DNA of 64,000 bases from positions 29,056,759 to 29,120,758 of the forward strand of contig OX463782.1 in NCBI GenBank assembly GCA_949825025.1, in the 5' to 3' direction. The notes below the pieces were generated by a model. It searched no databases. It saw nothing but the letters and a program-made list of their open reading frames with translations, and was not told where the DNA came from. Position 1 is the first letter of the stretch, and every line of letters starts with the position of its first letter. The position numbers were made by a program, and so were the translations under genes. Source of the DNA: Siphlonurus alternatus (Eukaryota; Arthropoda; Insecta; Ephemeroptera; Siphlonuridae). Below, piece after piece: positions 9,501-22,000 of this stretch.

Positions 9501-12235
9501 TCCCCCTGTCCACTTTTCCACTCATCTCCTAGCTCCCAACCCTTGGCGTTCCTTGTAATTTTGTACATTGTTGTCAATCTGATTTGCCTCTTCCTTTCCT
9601 CCAGCGAGCTCCATCCCAGTTCTCCAATCATTTGTGTGACACTCTCCCTTTCCTTACGAATTTCCTTTCCGTCACTCACCAGTTTCCAGCTTCCCATTTT
9701 GCCAGTCACTCTTCGGGCCGCTCTTTTCTGTATTTTTTCCAGTTCTGTCTTACCCTTCGTCCTGTATGGGTCCCAAACGTTGCATTCATATTCTAACATT
9801 GGTCGGATAAGTGTTTTGTACGCTTTTTCACGACAGCCATCACTTTTATCTCACAGGTGTATATTAAGAACATTGACGGCTGTCTACTTCACCTCACGCT
9901 ATTTACTCGCTACAGTGAGTGCTCATTGCTCATCCTCTTTGAATCTGTTTCTTAATCAACATCAATGGCAATAAACACATGCAGAACCAAGGCATACAAA
10001 AATTATAAACCAGAGAATAAATTGCTCTCACCTGTTGCAGCTTTTTGTACCAGGTTCTGAAGGCTTGGTTGCCAAATCGTTGAGGTTGATCAATGGGAGG
10101 TGTTTCATCTGTCCAGCGATCTAAAGTCTCCAGCAGCTGCACTATATTGCTCACCATAGGACTGCTCGGAATATCTGCACTCATTGCCTTTCCTGTAAAA
10201 AAAACACCAGATACAAGCATCATAAGATTTGTGTTCCAAATTAAATTAATGTAACTATATACACTGTAGTACAGTATGATACACATACATACCTTTTACA
10301 GCTTCATTCAGTGCGAAGATGAATCCAACATATTCCTAAAAAAAAAAAAATAATAATAATAATAATTAGTTTTGTATGTTAAGGTGCTTTCACATATTCG
10401 AAAATCGCTACGGAGTTCCGTAGCAATGCCGTAAGCCTTTCACATATTCTCGTTCGTCTGCAGCAGCTGCGGCGGAAAATCATGTGAACGCCGCATAGCA
10501 AAATCAAGATGAGTTTGATTTTGCTACGGAGTGCCGTAGATTGTCGCAGCAGCAGATCGCTATCTCTACTAATGAGGAAAGTTAGAGCGGCACTGCAGGA
10601 AGAACAATTAGCCAAATATGTTGAGGATATTCTGACAGACAGGGTACAGAGGGTAAAGTTAGGAGAAACAATGTCGGGGGAAGAAAAGGTAACGTCAGGA
10701 GTTCCGCAAGGCAGCGTACTTGGGCCTATTTTGTTCATTATTTTTATCGAAAATATTGGAACAGGAATTAAATCAACAATGAGACTGTTTGCAGATGATA
10801 GTGTTATATATAAAATAATTAAGGACAAAGACGACACGAAAATACTTCAGGAGGATCTGAATATAGTAGGTAAATGGGTAAAGGAAAATAAAATGCATCT
10901 CAATATTGATAAATGTAGCACAGTCAAATTTAGTAGGAAAAGAGCAGGAAGCACAGCGATATATAAAATGGACGGAGCTGAACTTAAAGAGGAAAAGAAA
11001 TATAAATATTTAGGGGTAGTAATGCAATGTAAGCTTAACTGGAATGACCAAATTGTATACGTCACAAATAAAGGAAGGAGAAATCTGGAGTTTGTTATGA
11101 GAAATTTGAAAGCAACGGGGAGGGAAATCAGGGAAAAAGCGTACAAAACACTTATCCGACCAATGTTAGAATATAGGTGCAACGTTTGGGACCCATACGT
11201 ACAGGATGAAGGGTAAGAAAGAACTGGAAAAGATACAGAGAAGAGCGGCCAGAAAAGTGACTGGCAAAATGGGAAGCTGGAAACTGGTGAGTGACGGAAA
11301 GGAAATTCGTAAGGAAAGGGAGAGTGTCACACAAATGATTGGAGAACTGGGATGGAGCTCGCTGGAGGAAAGGAAGAGGCAAATCAGATTGACAACAATG
11401 TACAAAATTACAAGGAACGCCAAGGGTTGGGAGCTAGGAGATGAGTGGAAAAGTGGACAGGGGGAGATATTTGGGGAGAAGGGACCATGAATGGAAGCTC
11501 GAGTATCAGGGAAGCAACAATGATGTGGGAAAGTATTCTTTTATCAGGAGGACAGCGAGAGAATGGAATCTACTGGGGTCTGCGGAGGTGGGCGTGGACA
11601 GGATTGAGAATTAAGTTCAGGGAGCTGGTGACCTCAAGCAAGACACAAACTGTGAGCCATAGTGGTGGGTAGCCACAACTGCCGCAGTATAAACTAATCT
11701 AGATCTAATCTAGATCTAACTAATCTATAAACTATTTACTTTACTTCTACGGCGTAATCAACAACATTGCTACGGAGTAGCTACGGAGCGTTTCCGTAGC
11801 AATTTTCGAATATGTGAAAGCACCTTTATAGAGTGAAAAATATATTAATTCAATTAATGTCATGATACAAGAATTAATGTGAATTTTTGCACTCACATGG
11901 TATGCTTCGGACTTCTCCCAGGCAGGCATGTCTCCCATGTTAAGAACCGCTCTCTTTGGGACCACATATGTGTGATCAGGAGGAACTGAAACCATAATTG
12001 TATTAGCATTCAAGCATGATGGTTAGCCATATCCAAGATAGCAGAGATATTTTGATCCATATCAAAAGACCACAAGAACCGGCCTGTAGCATGAATGACA
12101 GAGCAGCCTGTAGACTATCAGGTTATCAGGTACTACGTATGTAAAAAAAAAAAAAAACGCTCTTTGAAGCGAACTGATCCATCATACAATAATGCTCAAC
12201 TAGTAATTTAAATTGCCTTACCGATTCCGCTCATA
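6526..12235 (-). CDS. PTPA: PTPA, serine/threonine-protein phosphatase 2A activator (complete, 9 coding exons)
   Basis: The exons are 12235-12223, 11985-11897, 10335-10293, 10192-10032, 8980-8763, 8530-8406, 8006-7906, 7279-7172 and 6657-6526. All have GT-AG borders and their phases add up to 990 nt, giving 329 aa and a TAA stop. PTPA is a conserved chaperone with peptidyl-prolyl isomerase activity that binds the PP2A catalytic subunit and, with ATP/Mg, helps load metal ions and form active holoenzyme in cytosol and nucleus. Family hallmarks are visible in order: [60 protein letters not shown] and [21 protein letters not shown]. The length fits the human protein (about 320-360 aa). The short first exon encodes MSGI plus one base. 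The gene diverges from the photolyase gene, and its introns hold LINE, SINE and Harbinger-like insertions. Confidence 0.96.
6658..8762 (-). other. PTPA introns 5-8, no further features except a SINE tail
   Basis: The introns between exons at 6657, 7172-7279, 7906-8006, 8406-8530 and 8763 are AT-rich. They contain poly(A/T) runs (for example 7441-7458). Nothing else was recognised apart from the SINE remnant at 8670-8706. Confidence 0.6.
8670..8706 (-). mobile_element. 3' tail remnant of the 5S-derived SINE
   Basis: A T-run followed by ACAAGGATACACTCCTAAG matches the left end of the SINE at 13158-13540 with one or two differences. Only about 37 bp remain, the poly(A)-tailed 3' end when read on the minus strand. 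Confidence 0.55.
9278..9831 (-). pseudogene. 5'-truncated LINE 3' end, copy B (inverted partner of copy C)
   Basis: Read on the minus strand it encodes the end of a [23 protein letters not shown], an [19 protein letters not shown] block, and a tail ending [12 protein letters not shown]. It has a frameshift before [11 protein letters not shown]. It is nearly identical to 11138-11690, which lies in the opposite orientation, and shares the same frameshift, so both come from one recent source lineage. It lies in PTPA intron 4, in sense orientation with the gene. Confidence 0.85.
10382..11825. mobile_element. Harbinger-like non-autonomous DNA transposon (TTA duplication) interrupted by a LINE
   Basis: The left end AGGTGCTTTCACATATTCG returns as its complement at 11795-11825, and the match extends over about 33 bp with one mismatch. 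The element is flanked on both sides by TTA (10379-10381 and 11826-11828), the 3-bp TWA duplication typical of PIF/Harbinger elements. Subterminal sequence is rich in small palindromes built on GCTACGGAG..CCGTAGC. No transposase is present, so it would have been moved in trans. Without the LINE it would be about 300 bp, the size of a Tourist-like MITE. It lies in PTPA intron 2. Confidence 0.75.
10572..11722 (+). pseudogene. 5'-truncated LINE, copy C, nested in the Harbinger-like element
   Basis: The plus strand encodes an RT fragment with [29 protein letters not shown], the catalytic FADD box, a thumb region and [12 protein letters not shown] frameshift near 11200 leads into [19 protein letters not shown] and a second one near 11450 into the tail with REWN-type sequence. 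The end carries a duplicated TAATCTAGATC unit (11696-11720), the kind of short repeat tail that CR1/L2-like LINEs leave. It is antisense to PTPA and lies between the terminal repeats of the Harbinger-like element, so it inserted after that element. Confidence 0.85.
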
Positions 12236-13010
12236 CTTAATTTACAATCACAAACAAAAATAAACAATTTTTGACACTATTCTCGAACTTGTTCAGGGCC
12301 GTCCCATGCGCACGGTGCATACGTTTAATTTTTTCTGCTCTATTATAGAGTTTCCCGTAAATTAATAGCCACGGCTTAGAAAAGCTGCGCAGAAACGAGT
12401 TTTAAATGTTAGTAGTCTACTGCGCATGGCTCTGCAAAGTGGTCATGATAAAAAAGCTTGAATCCAAATGAAGCTGCGCAAACGCTAGGTGACTAATCTG
12501 CGCACAGCCAATAGCAACTTTGTATGCTTTATGAACAAAGATACGAACTTCTACCCCAAATTGCTTGCGAATTGCAGTGTTTAAAAATTCTTTTAATACG
12601 TTACTGCAACCGGTTTGGCTTGTAGTATTGCAAATAAATATCAAATTTGAGATGAGATAAAAAACAACGTTCTCGCTAATGTTGAACAAAAACTCTGCTC
12701 CGGTAGGGGCCCCTCGTGCAGCAAAACAGCTGTTTTGAGCTCACTACGTGACGTCACCTTGGGTTTTTTTGGCCAAAATGCGCAGATCAGTCCAAATTCG
12801 TAGGGCTGATGGACCTATCTATTATAGTTGTATCATGGAACTTGTTCGCTTTTTTGTAAAGTGCGCCCCGTGACTGTCGACTTTCGAACAGCTGACAAAA
12901 TATAAATACACAAGAAAAACTCATTTTGGTTACTGTCGGTTTTTGTAGATTTGTAGTGACAATCAATAAGGTTTCAAAGTTGGTGACAATAACATTGAAA
13001 TTAAAAAAAC
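12236..13010. promoter_or_regulatory. Bidirectional promoter region between PTPA and (6-4) photolyase
   Basis: The start codons of two divergent genes are 775 bp apart. The interval holds six TGCGCA half-sites of the NRF1 type (12307, 12386, 12421, 12475, 12499 and 12779) and one perfect CRE, TGACGTCA, at 12749-12756 within TACGTGACGTCACC. No TATA box stands out. The motif content fits a CpG-type housekeeping promoter. Factor names follow known vertebrate and insect motifs; binding here is inference. Confidence 0.6.
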
Positions 13011-16000
13011 ATGACATCTGCCAAAGGGACAATAATACACTGGTTCAGGAAAGGACTCAGACTTCATGATAATCCAGCTCTGCTGGCTGCATTAGAGAAG
13101 GTATGATACATACTGTATACATACAGTACATACAGTAGGGTATGCATAATATTTGCATTTTTTTTTTTTTACAAGGATACACCCCTAAGAGCTTACAGCT
13201 CGCGGCGGGGTACTGGGTAGGGATAAGGTAGGGAACGGATAGTGGCCACGGCCTGCATGCTTACGCGTCCCAGCATTTGCTGAGGTGAGACTGAGGGAAC
13301 CGTGGAAAACCTCAGTCAGGACGGACACCTCTACTTTTTCTCAATGCACCAAAGCCTGAGGAACCACACACAAGTGCATCACTGCACTGGGTGGAAAGCA
13401 AGATGAATTTACCCAAGGGAGGGAGCAGCGTATTTTTTACTTGAAACGGTCACCCATCCAAGTACTAACCACGCTTGACGTAGCCTGACTTCAGTGATCT
13501 AACGAGAACCGGTCAATGCACTGCGCCACGCTCGACCCCCTCTGTATGGGCTGTATGACTGCAATGTATGTATGATATATGCATACTGTATGTGTTACTA
13601 TATGCACATCAGTGTATAGGCACATTGCACAGGATGCTTTACTATTGGTACTTAATTACCAAATACATACAGTACATATATTATACATACAGCATTTTTT
13701 TCTGGCCGTGGGCAAGGTTATTTGCATTGGCTTAATTATCTGTATTTTATACTGTATGGCATACATACCGTTAACTCGGTCTATAATATATATACCCAAG
13801 CCTATTCCCTCCCCCTTCCCTTCTGTAACCCACGTTTTCATGTATGAATAATTTAACAAACTTTATAGGTTGATGGACGTCACCTTGAGCTTCGACCGGT
13901 CTTCATTTTGGATCCATGGATTGTAGCAAAACTCCGCGTTGGTCCAAACCGATGGCGATTTTTACTGCAGAGTCTCGAAGACTTGGATACCAATTTGCGT
14001 TCAATTGGCTCTCGGTACATATAATTTACTGTACTCATATCCAAAGCTTAAAACATTGTACACAAGATTTAATGGAAGTGATTCAGCACAAGCATTAAGG
14101 AGCTAGATATTTAAAAAGTATTTTCTATAAGAAGCGTTTTTCACACCAGGTAAGAAAATCGCTTCTTAAAAAAAATACTTCTTAAATTGTTCTTTAACGC
14201 TTGCTGAATCGCTCCCAATGTTTGTTGTCATTGTTTTGACAACATTTTATTCTTGTTTCTAGATTGTACGTCTTAAGAGGAAAACCTGAGGAAGTTTTCC
14301 CTCATATTTTTAAAGAATGGAATGTCAAAAGGTTGACGTTTGAGCTTGACACAGAACCTTACTCTCGCAATAGAGATGAGCAGGTAGAGAAACTTGCTAA
14401 AGAAGCTGGTGTTTCAGTTATTCAGAAAGTGTCACACACACTTTATGATAGTGAACGGTATGTATTGTAAAATGACAATAATTTTCAACAAAACTGCTGC
14501 AGTAAAGCATACAAAGCAATATTAATTTTTATTAGAATCATTACAAATTTAGGGAATGAGGAAAATTATTGGTGTATGACTGCTTCCTTCTCAATCCTAC
14601 TTTTAAATTTTTAACCCCAATGCCTCGGTTTTAGTTAGCAACATTTGTTTGCTGTTTCTAAGCACATACTTCTACACATACGCAGACTGCAGAGATAAAT
14701 TTGTTTTGTGCCACCCTTTTGTTTCTTCTTTTGCCTAATGAACATGAACTTAGCTGTATATTATTAATCCATTGCTATTGCTCTTCTACTGTAGTTTCTA
14801 TATTTTTTTATAAATTATTGCTTCTTTTTTACATTGCCAAACTTTAATCATCACGATAACTGACTTGGTTCTCAAATTGATCTGTACAATGCAGTGTGAT
14901 CAGCGCCAACATGGGCAAAACTCCCATGACCTACCAGAAGATGGTGTCTCTAGCAGAGCAGCTTGGCCCTCCCGCACAGGCCCGTTCTGCCCCAGAATCA
15001 CTGCCCGAGGAGTGCCACACACCTCAGTCTGGAAATGAGGTGTCTGGCAAGACAGACGTGCCGAGCCTCGAAGAGTTAGGCGTGGACCCCAACATCCTCT
15101 TGCCTTGCCTCTACCCAGGTGGAGAGACAGAAGCTCTGAGGCGCATGGGCGAACACCTTGCTAAGAAGGTACAGTCTGGTCAAAATTCATGAATTGTATT
15201 TTTCAAAATCACCCCACTTTAATTGGTACACAGTGGAAACCTTTGCAAAAATTTGAATTTTTATACAGTATGATTTCTAAAATAAGTACTGTATAATATA
15301 TTGTTGTGTTGGCGTCTACTTTGTAGTTGATTTTGACAAATTAGACGCTACCACGACAATATGTGAAATATATTTAAAATCAATATGTAAGGTGCTCCGT
15401 CCGCTTCTCCCTCTTTTTCGCTGCTAATGGCCTGTAATGGTGCAGCTGGGCTGACGTCACACTATACTAGTACTTATCTTGGCTATAACTGCCTAATACC
15501 GTAGGCTAAAATAATTATAATCAAGATGAACTCCAGGTCCTAATGTAAAGAAATGAAAATCAGATGTCTAGGGGTATTTACTTTTAATGTACTAGATGAT
15601 ACAGTACACGATGTAGCTCACAGTAAACCTTTACATTAAACTTCAGTACTAAAAATATGCGTATAGGTAATAAAATAATAATAAAATAATATGCTAATGC
15701 GGATGAGAGTTCGTTTAATTAATTAGGATAGGTCTATTATTGTTCAAAACTCGTCGTGGAATAATCGTCTCCAAATTTACCAGTAATAATCCCAAACCTC
15801 ACTAATGGTAGGCCAGAGATGTCAGTGGTTGCCACAAGCCTTCTACGGTAGCGATGCTACGGCAACGAATATGCCGAAGTGCTCCCGACAATGCAAGTCA
15901 CAATCCCGACAAAACCTTTACAATTGCTTAATAGATGGTAAGCCAGCAGATGGTAGTGACCAGCGGCCATCAAAGATGTCCGATGGGCTCCCAACTGAAG

Positions 16001-19000
16001 CAGGCCAAAAACCAAGCAAGTGCCTCCCAATAGCTTAACCGTAGAAACATTTAATTAAAAATTATTTGTTTTAATTTGTATAATTGATAACGAGTATGAA
16101 TTTGGAATTCAACAATGTAAGCAGAAATTAATAATATTGGTTACCAAATATTATTTAAGTTGAATAAAATGAGATGGTATCGCTTATGAATAATTAGCGT
16201 TGGTTACCTTGATGAACGCACAATTTTACATCAAGGGACTATGCAATCAAAACTCTGTCACTTCTTACAGTAAGAAAAGTGATACAGAATGGCTTTAACT
16301 TTAAGTTAAATATACTTGGTAAACCATTAATACTTGCTTGAAATCTGAAGTCGATCAGCTTTTCATAACGCAGTAACAGTATTCACTTAAAGTTTACAAT
16401 ATTCAGTTAGTGGAGTCTTGCAGGCTAGGCTGGGACACGAGCACCTCACTGAAGCAGCACTGATTAACAAGTCACGAGGCACCCGCTCGCAGCAGCCTAG
16501 CTAGCTTGGGATCGCAGGCGGCAGCGCGCGTGACGCACGCGCACCCCGCATGGCAACAGAAAAACACAAACTATTGCAACACCCATGATAACATGCCTGA
16601 GAAAATTAAGGGTCAATATCGTATGCTTCCACGATACAATATAGACCTTAATTTTCCACTACAAAAAACTACGAAAATAATTTAAATACTCTCATCCACT
16701 TACCTTATAATTATTGGCACACAAAACTTGTACAAAATTATTTTAATTTTGCCTAATTTTATTAATCTTGCAATTTAATAATTAATCTCGGGCATTAAAA
16801 ATTATTATTATTTAATTATTTGTATATTATAAATTTGCATGTTTTTCACATCACAAAAATATAACATAATTTTTTGCCGGGTAATAATTTTGTAACATTT
16901 TAATTTACTTGAAAAATTAATAAAAACATTACCTTATTTTGAACAGCCATGTCCAATTTTAAAATCTCTCAAAATGGCCTCCCGCGTTGCCATAGCACTA
17001 TTCCCCCTATGCTGGCCTACCCCAATATTGACAACACAATATTTAACATTTTGGTCACAGAACATCTCGTAATTTTTGGCCAGTATTGTACCGGCTACAG
17101 TTTACTATTAAATCAGTACAGTACTGAACCGTTTTGCATAATATTCGTGGCCAGAAACTTGTAAAACATTATTGATTTTGAAGCTCGTATGAATAACCTA
17201 GGTCAGGGTTTGTATACATACCAATATTTAGATAACAACAAATGCCCGAACAAAACTATCAATTACAGATTTGACAAACACAAAAACAAAAACAATAAAC
17301 ACAAAAAGACTTACCTGGATGCAATTATTCAGCAAAAATCACAAAATCACCAAAATTCCCAAAATGTAAACAACAACAGCTGGGACTTTCACTTCTTTTA
17401 ATTTCGCTTCTTGGACTTAACTTTTTGAACTTCCGCTGCTTCCGCTGCGGTAAATTTTGAACACGGGGGCGTGGGCGTTGGTAAGTACAGTAAGATGGTG
17501 ACGCCATTCTTACATAACCCCCCCTGATTTTGGCTGATAATTGACCAGGCCTTTTACATACTAAAACACACAACACAAATCCTAACTACTGTGCAGTCTT
17601 CTACTGCTTGTAGCAATAACTGAAAAAGATTCAGTTGTCCTGACAGGACTTAACCTAGTAGCACACAATTTGTATTACGTGGAACTCATCCACCTTAAAA
17701 CAAAATGCTGGAAAAAGTTTCTAGCTGTCCATATGGGACTTACTTTCTAAGAAACAAACAAACTTAATCTATCGCGATTTCACACCGCGAGCTTATAATT
17801 ACCAGTCTTTGTCTTCTGCTCTCTTCCTGAGCTATTTGCACATACACGTAGGAAAAAATAAGAAACAGGTTGATTTTCTGCTTCTACCACATTACCTTTT
17901 ATGGCACAAAGATAGGGAACCAAATTATTGACTGACCAATGACAAGAAAATTTTTTGGGGAATTTGGGAACTCTAATTGACTGGAAAATGACGAGAAAAA
18001 ATTTTTGGGGGGAAAATTTTGGGGAGTTTGCGGGATCTTCGGGTTGACTCGAGCTCAGCAGGCCATCTTCTTCGTCAGATACGGGTCTGACTTCCCGCTT
18101 GAGAATCTCGCAGAACTTGAGCCGGTCTTGATGTAGGGAGAATGTGGCTGTTGTGGTGCCGCGCCGCGCCTCGCGCCTAGTGGACCGCACGACTACCAAC
18201 AACATCACATAAGCCCGGAAAGTTCCCGATGAGACAGGAAAAATAGGAAAGGTAAAGGAAAGAAAGGGTGGTGTTAGTGCCGTAATTGATCCGAAGGCAC
18301 CCTCGTTGATTTGCAACTACAAATCAAAATTGATGTTGTTGTCCACGCTCAAGCACTCTGACAGTTGATCTTGTTCCGGTTGAGCATTTTGCAAGAGATG
18401 CCGCAGGTCGCAAGCTTCCAACATCTCTCTCGAAACTCCCGTGGTTTCTCCTACACCTCCTGCAGATTCCTCCATGGAAATCACATTGCCAACAGTAGGC
18501 TCCACCTGTCTGAGTTCTTGGAGTCTGTCTCGAAGATCGGGCAGAGTCTCATTCCAGAGCCCTTCGCTGGAAGTCGGTTGGATAGGGACAGTTTGTAGCT
18601 GATTGTCCGCTTGAACCATGAAATTTTGCATTGGTTGCCACTGGAATGTGCTGGACGTCGCGCTTGGGTATGAGATACGCCTCCCGTTTCCAACGAGTTG
18701 GTAAGTTTCTTGGGGGTTTACACCCATCTCTTGCCGTTTGAGCTGCCTGTTCTTCCTTCGCCTCCTAGTTTTTCCACTAGCACTTGGCGTTGACGTGCCT
18801 CCCTGTGCCGGCTTCTGGCTTCGCGGTACCATTTGAACAGTCTCCACTTGAGGGCGAGCCTCTTGGCAAACACCGCGATGAGCCTTCAGGACGTTGATTT
18901 CCAGATTTTGCCTGTCGACAGTGCCTGCTAATGCTCTTTTCACATGTCGTTCATCGCCGTCAAGTTGTCGCTGCATGGTCTGCATTTGTCTCTTCTGCAG

Positions 19001-22000
19001 AGCACATTCCAACCTGAGCTGGTTTCTCTCATCCCTGAGACGAGTGTTGTCTTGTCTCAACCTTGTGTTCTCTCGTTGGAGACGCCCGATTTCTTCCCCC
19101 TTGTATGTCTGTGACCCAACAGGCCTCCACGGGCCTATTAATTTTCCTGGTTGCAGATTAGCTGGGTTGAAGTACGGGGCAAGATTTGGGTAAGGACACT
19201 GCACATTGGAACTTCTAGCAGCTGGCGTTCCTTGGTCATTCCCAGGAGGGAGGGGGTAAGGGGCAGGACGCCTGGGAGAAACAGGTCTCTGGATTTGAGG
19301 TGCTGGGACAGGGTTTGAATGCTCAGTCATTGGCTGACTTACTGGGACAGGGTTTGGAAGCATAGGAATTGGCTGGCTCACTGGGACAGGGTTTGGAAGC
19401 TCAGGAATTGGCTGGCTTACGGGGGGAGAATCTTGAAACTCACGAGTTGGGCGGCACACTGGAGCCCGGTTTGGGTGCTCAGAATTTGGCTTGCTTGCTC
19501 CAGGTAAGATCGGAGACGGAGTTCTAAGCTGCTCCAAAATATTTGTTGCAATTACCATTCTCCGATAAGCCGGATCTGCGTTTAATGCTTCTGACATGTG
19601 GGGGGAAGGGTTTGCTGTGAATGCTGTGCTTGGAGAAGATAAAGGCGTTAGCATCGAGACTGATTCTTCCTGATACATGTAAGATTCAGGGGAATCATGG
19701 CAACTGGCTTCAGCAGTTTGGTGATCTTCTGCGTTGTCAGTTTGCATCTGTTCGCTCGCTCCTTGTCCTCCATGGTGAGCTTGTTGCTCGTTTGAGATGT
19801 TTTCACCCACGCCACTTCTCCCTGCAGTGGCAGTAGCATTGGTCACCCTTGGGTCGGCATTGCCTTTCTGGCTCTCCCTCTTTTTCGTTGACTCCTCCTT
19901 CGCCATCGCTCTCCTGCGAAATTTGCAAAACACATGGTCGGTCACTCGTGACTACAATTTATAATCCCTCAACCAAGTTGGGAGTTTTACCTCCCTTCTA
20001 GGCCTACTACCAACCTCAACCTCATGCAAACTACTGTCGCCAGGGGGCGGTTCAGGTGGGGGGAGTGGGGTCTCAACGTCTTGACCCTCGATGAGTCCTT
20101 CCTCTGCTACCTCTTCCTCCTCGGTGCCCTCCTCCAGATCTTCCAAGACACTTTCGTCGGCTGGATTTCGTGCCCATTCTGGTGGCAGATTAAAAAGCCT
20201 AAGCTGGTCCACATTTCGTCGGCCAGATGGGATTCCGTCCAGAGTGGTGAGATCAAAGACATTATCTGATATTTTCTTTTCTAGCAAATACGGTCCTTCG
20301 TAAGGCCACGCGAGAGAGCTTGCGATGCCCTTGTCCGCACTGCTCAGAACATTTGCCCTCCTCATAACAAAATCTCCCACTTTGAACGGTGATTGCCTGC
20401 GCCCTTGATTGTAATACTTTTCCTGGCTACTCTTAGCCTTTTCAATATTCTGGATGGTCTCTTCCATGGCTTTCGTCATACGCTCTCGTAACTCACGCAC
20501 ATACTCTGTAGCAGCTTCAACGCTAGCCTCCCCTGGTTTGCCAGTTGAAATTGGCGCGAATGGTGAGCGCAGCTCTCGCCCAAATGTTAGCATAGCTGGC
20601 GTGAAGCCTGTGCTTTCGCTGACTGCCGTGTTGATTGCAAATGCTACAGCTGGAAGATAACGTGACCAATTGTGATGGTTCTCCGCGTAAGTTTTAATAC
20701 ATTGCTTAACAGTCCTGTTCATTCTCTCAGTTGGGTTACCACAGGGTCTGTACACCACAGTTTTCTTCGGCTGTATTTGCAAAATGTCACACATGTCTTG
20801 CCACACCGCACTCGCAAATTGTGGCCCGTTGTCTGAGCGTATATGACTGATAAAACCATGTGAACAACAATACTGGACAAGCTTTGTGGCAACGGTTTGA
20901 GCTGTTGCTTTGCGTAACGGATAAATTTCAACAAATTTGGTGAAATCATCAATCACGACCAACGCATGTTCGTAGGTATTTGACCTAGGGAGCGGTCCGA
21001 TGAGATCACACGAAGCTGAAATTCCGGGTTTTCGAGTCACTCGACTGTCCATCATGCCATAAGGTCCTGCATTGGAAGGTTTTACTTTCTGACATATCTC
21101 ACATCCTTTGATATATGATCGCACATCTTTGCGCAGGCCTTCCCAAGCGTAATTTTGTCTGATTTTCTGAATGGTCTTTTTAATTCCCAGATGCGAGCCT
21201 AGTACATGATCATGGTGAACTATGAGAATAACTTGTCGTAGCTTGCTGGGAACTACTATGCTGTCGAGTCCTCTTTGAGCTTTATGCCTCAGCACTTTGT
21301 CACTATCAAGATGGTAGCCCTTTGCTAACGTCCGCTTGTCCTTGTCAGCGGCCAGCTGTATGAGCGCTACCAGAGACGGGTCCCTTCTTTGAGCCACTGC
21401 CCACTCCGTCGTAGTAGTCGGCATATTCTCAGGCTGCCTAGTTATTGTTAGCAGTGCCTCGGGTGTTTGTGACTCGTTGCTGCTGACAAACTTCGGTGCT
21501 CTGGGCATCCTGAGCGCTGGCTCTTTCTTGGGTCTATCACAACGGTTACACGAATGTGAGGGTTCTTCCTTTTCGTCTGGAAAACTTGAAAATTTGAGTA
21601 ACCTTTCTCTTGGTGGGTCCTCCACAGGGAGAATGCTGTCCACGTATGTTTTTTGGACCTCGTACGGTGGATTGCAAGGAGCACGGCTGAGCGCATCGCC
21701 CACTACGTTCAGTGGACCCTTCTGGTATTTTATCGTCATATCAAGGCCCATGAGACGCATAGCCCAGCGCCGAATTCTTCCGCTTGGTTCTTCTATGGTC
21801 ATCAGGCTCTGAAGCCCAGAATGATCAGTGTAGAGGGTGGTGTGTTGAAACTCTATGTACGGTAAGAATTTCTGTACAGCAAACACAACACCAAGACACT
21901 CTAGGTCAAAAATGCAGTAATTTTTCTCTGCTGCACGCAGCAGACGGCTTGCATAATGCACCGGCCGCGGTCCTAGTGGGCCATCTTGCATTAGCACTGC

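Noticed and set aside
13435..13540. A functional 5S rRNA gene
   Set aside because: Only parts of 5S are conserved, the 5' half is diverged, and the sequence continues into a SINE body with a poly(A) tail.
15805..17401. Several small plus-strand ORFs duplicated at 27161-28757
   Set aside because: They lie inside the two identical LTRs, have no domains, and run opposite to the element's coding strand.
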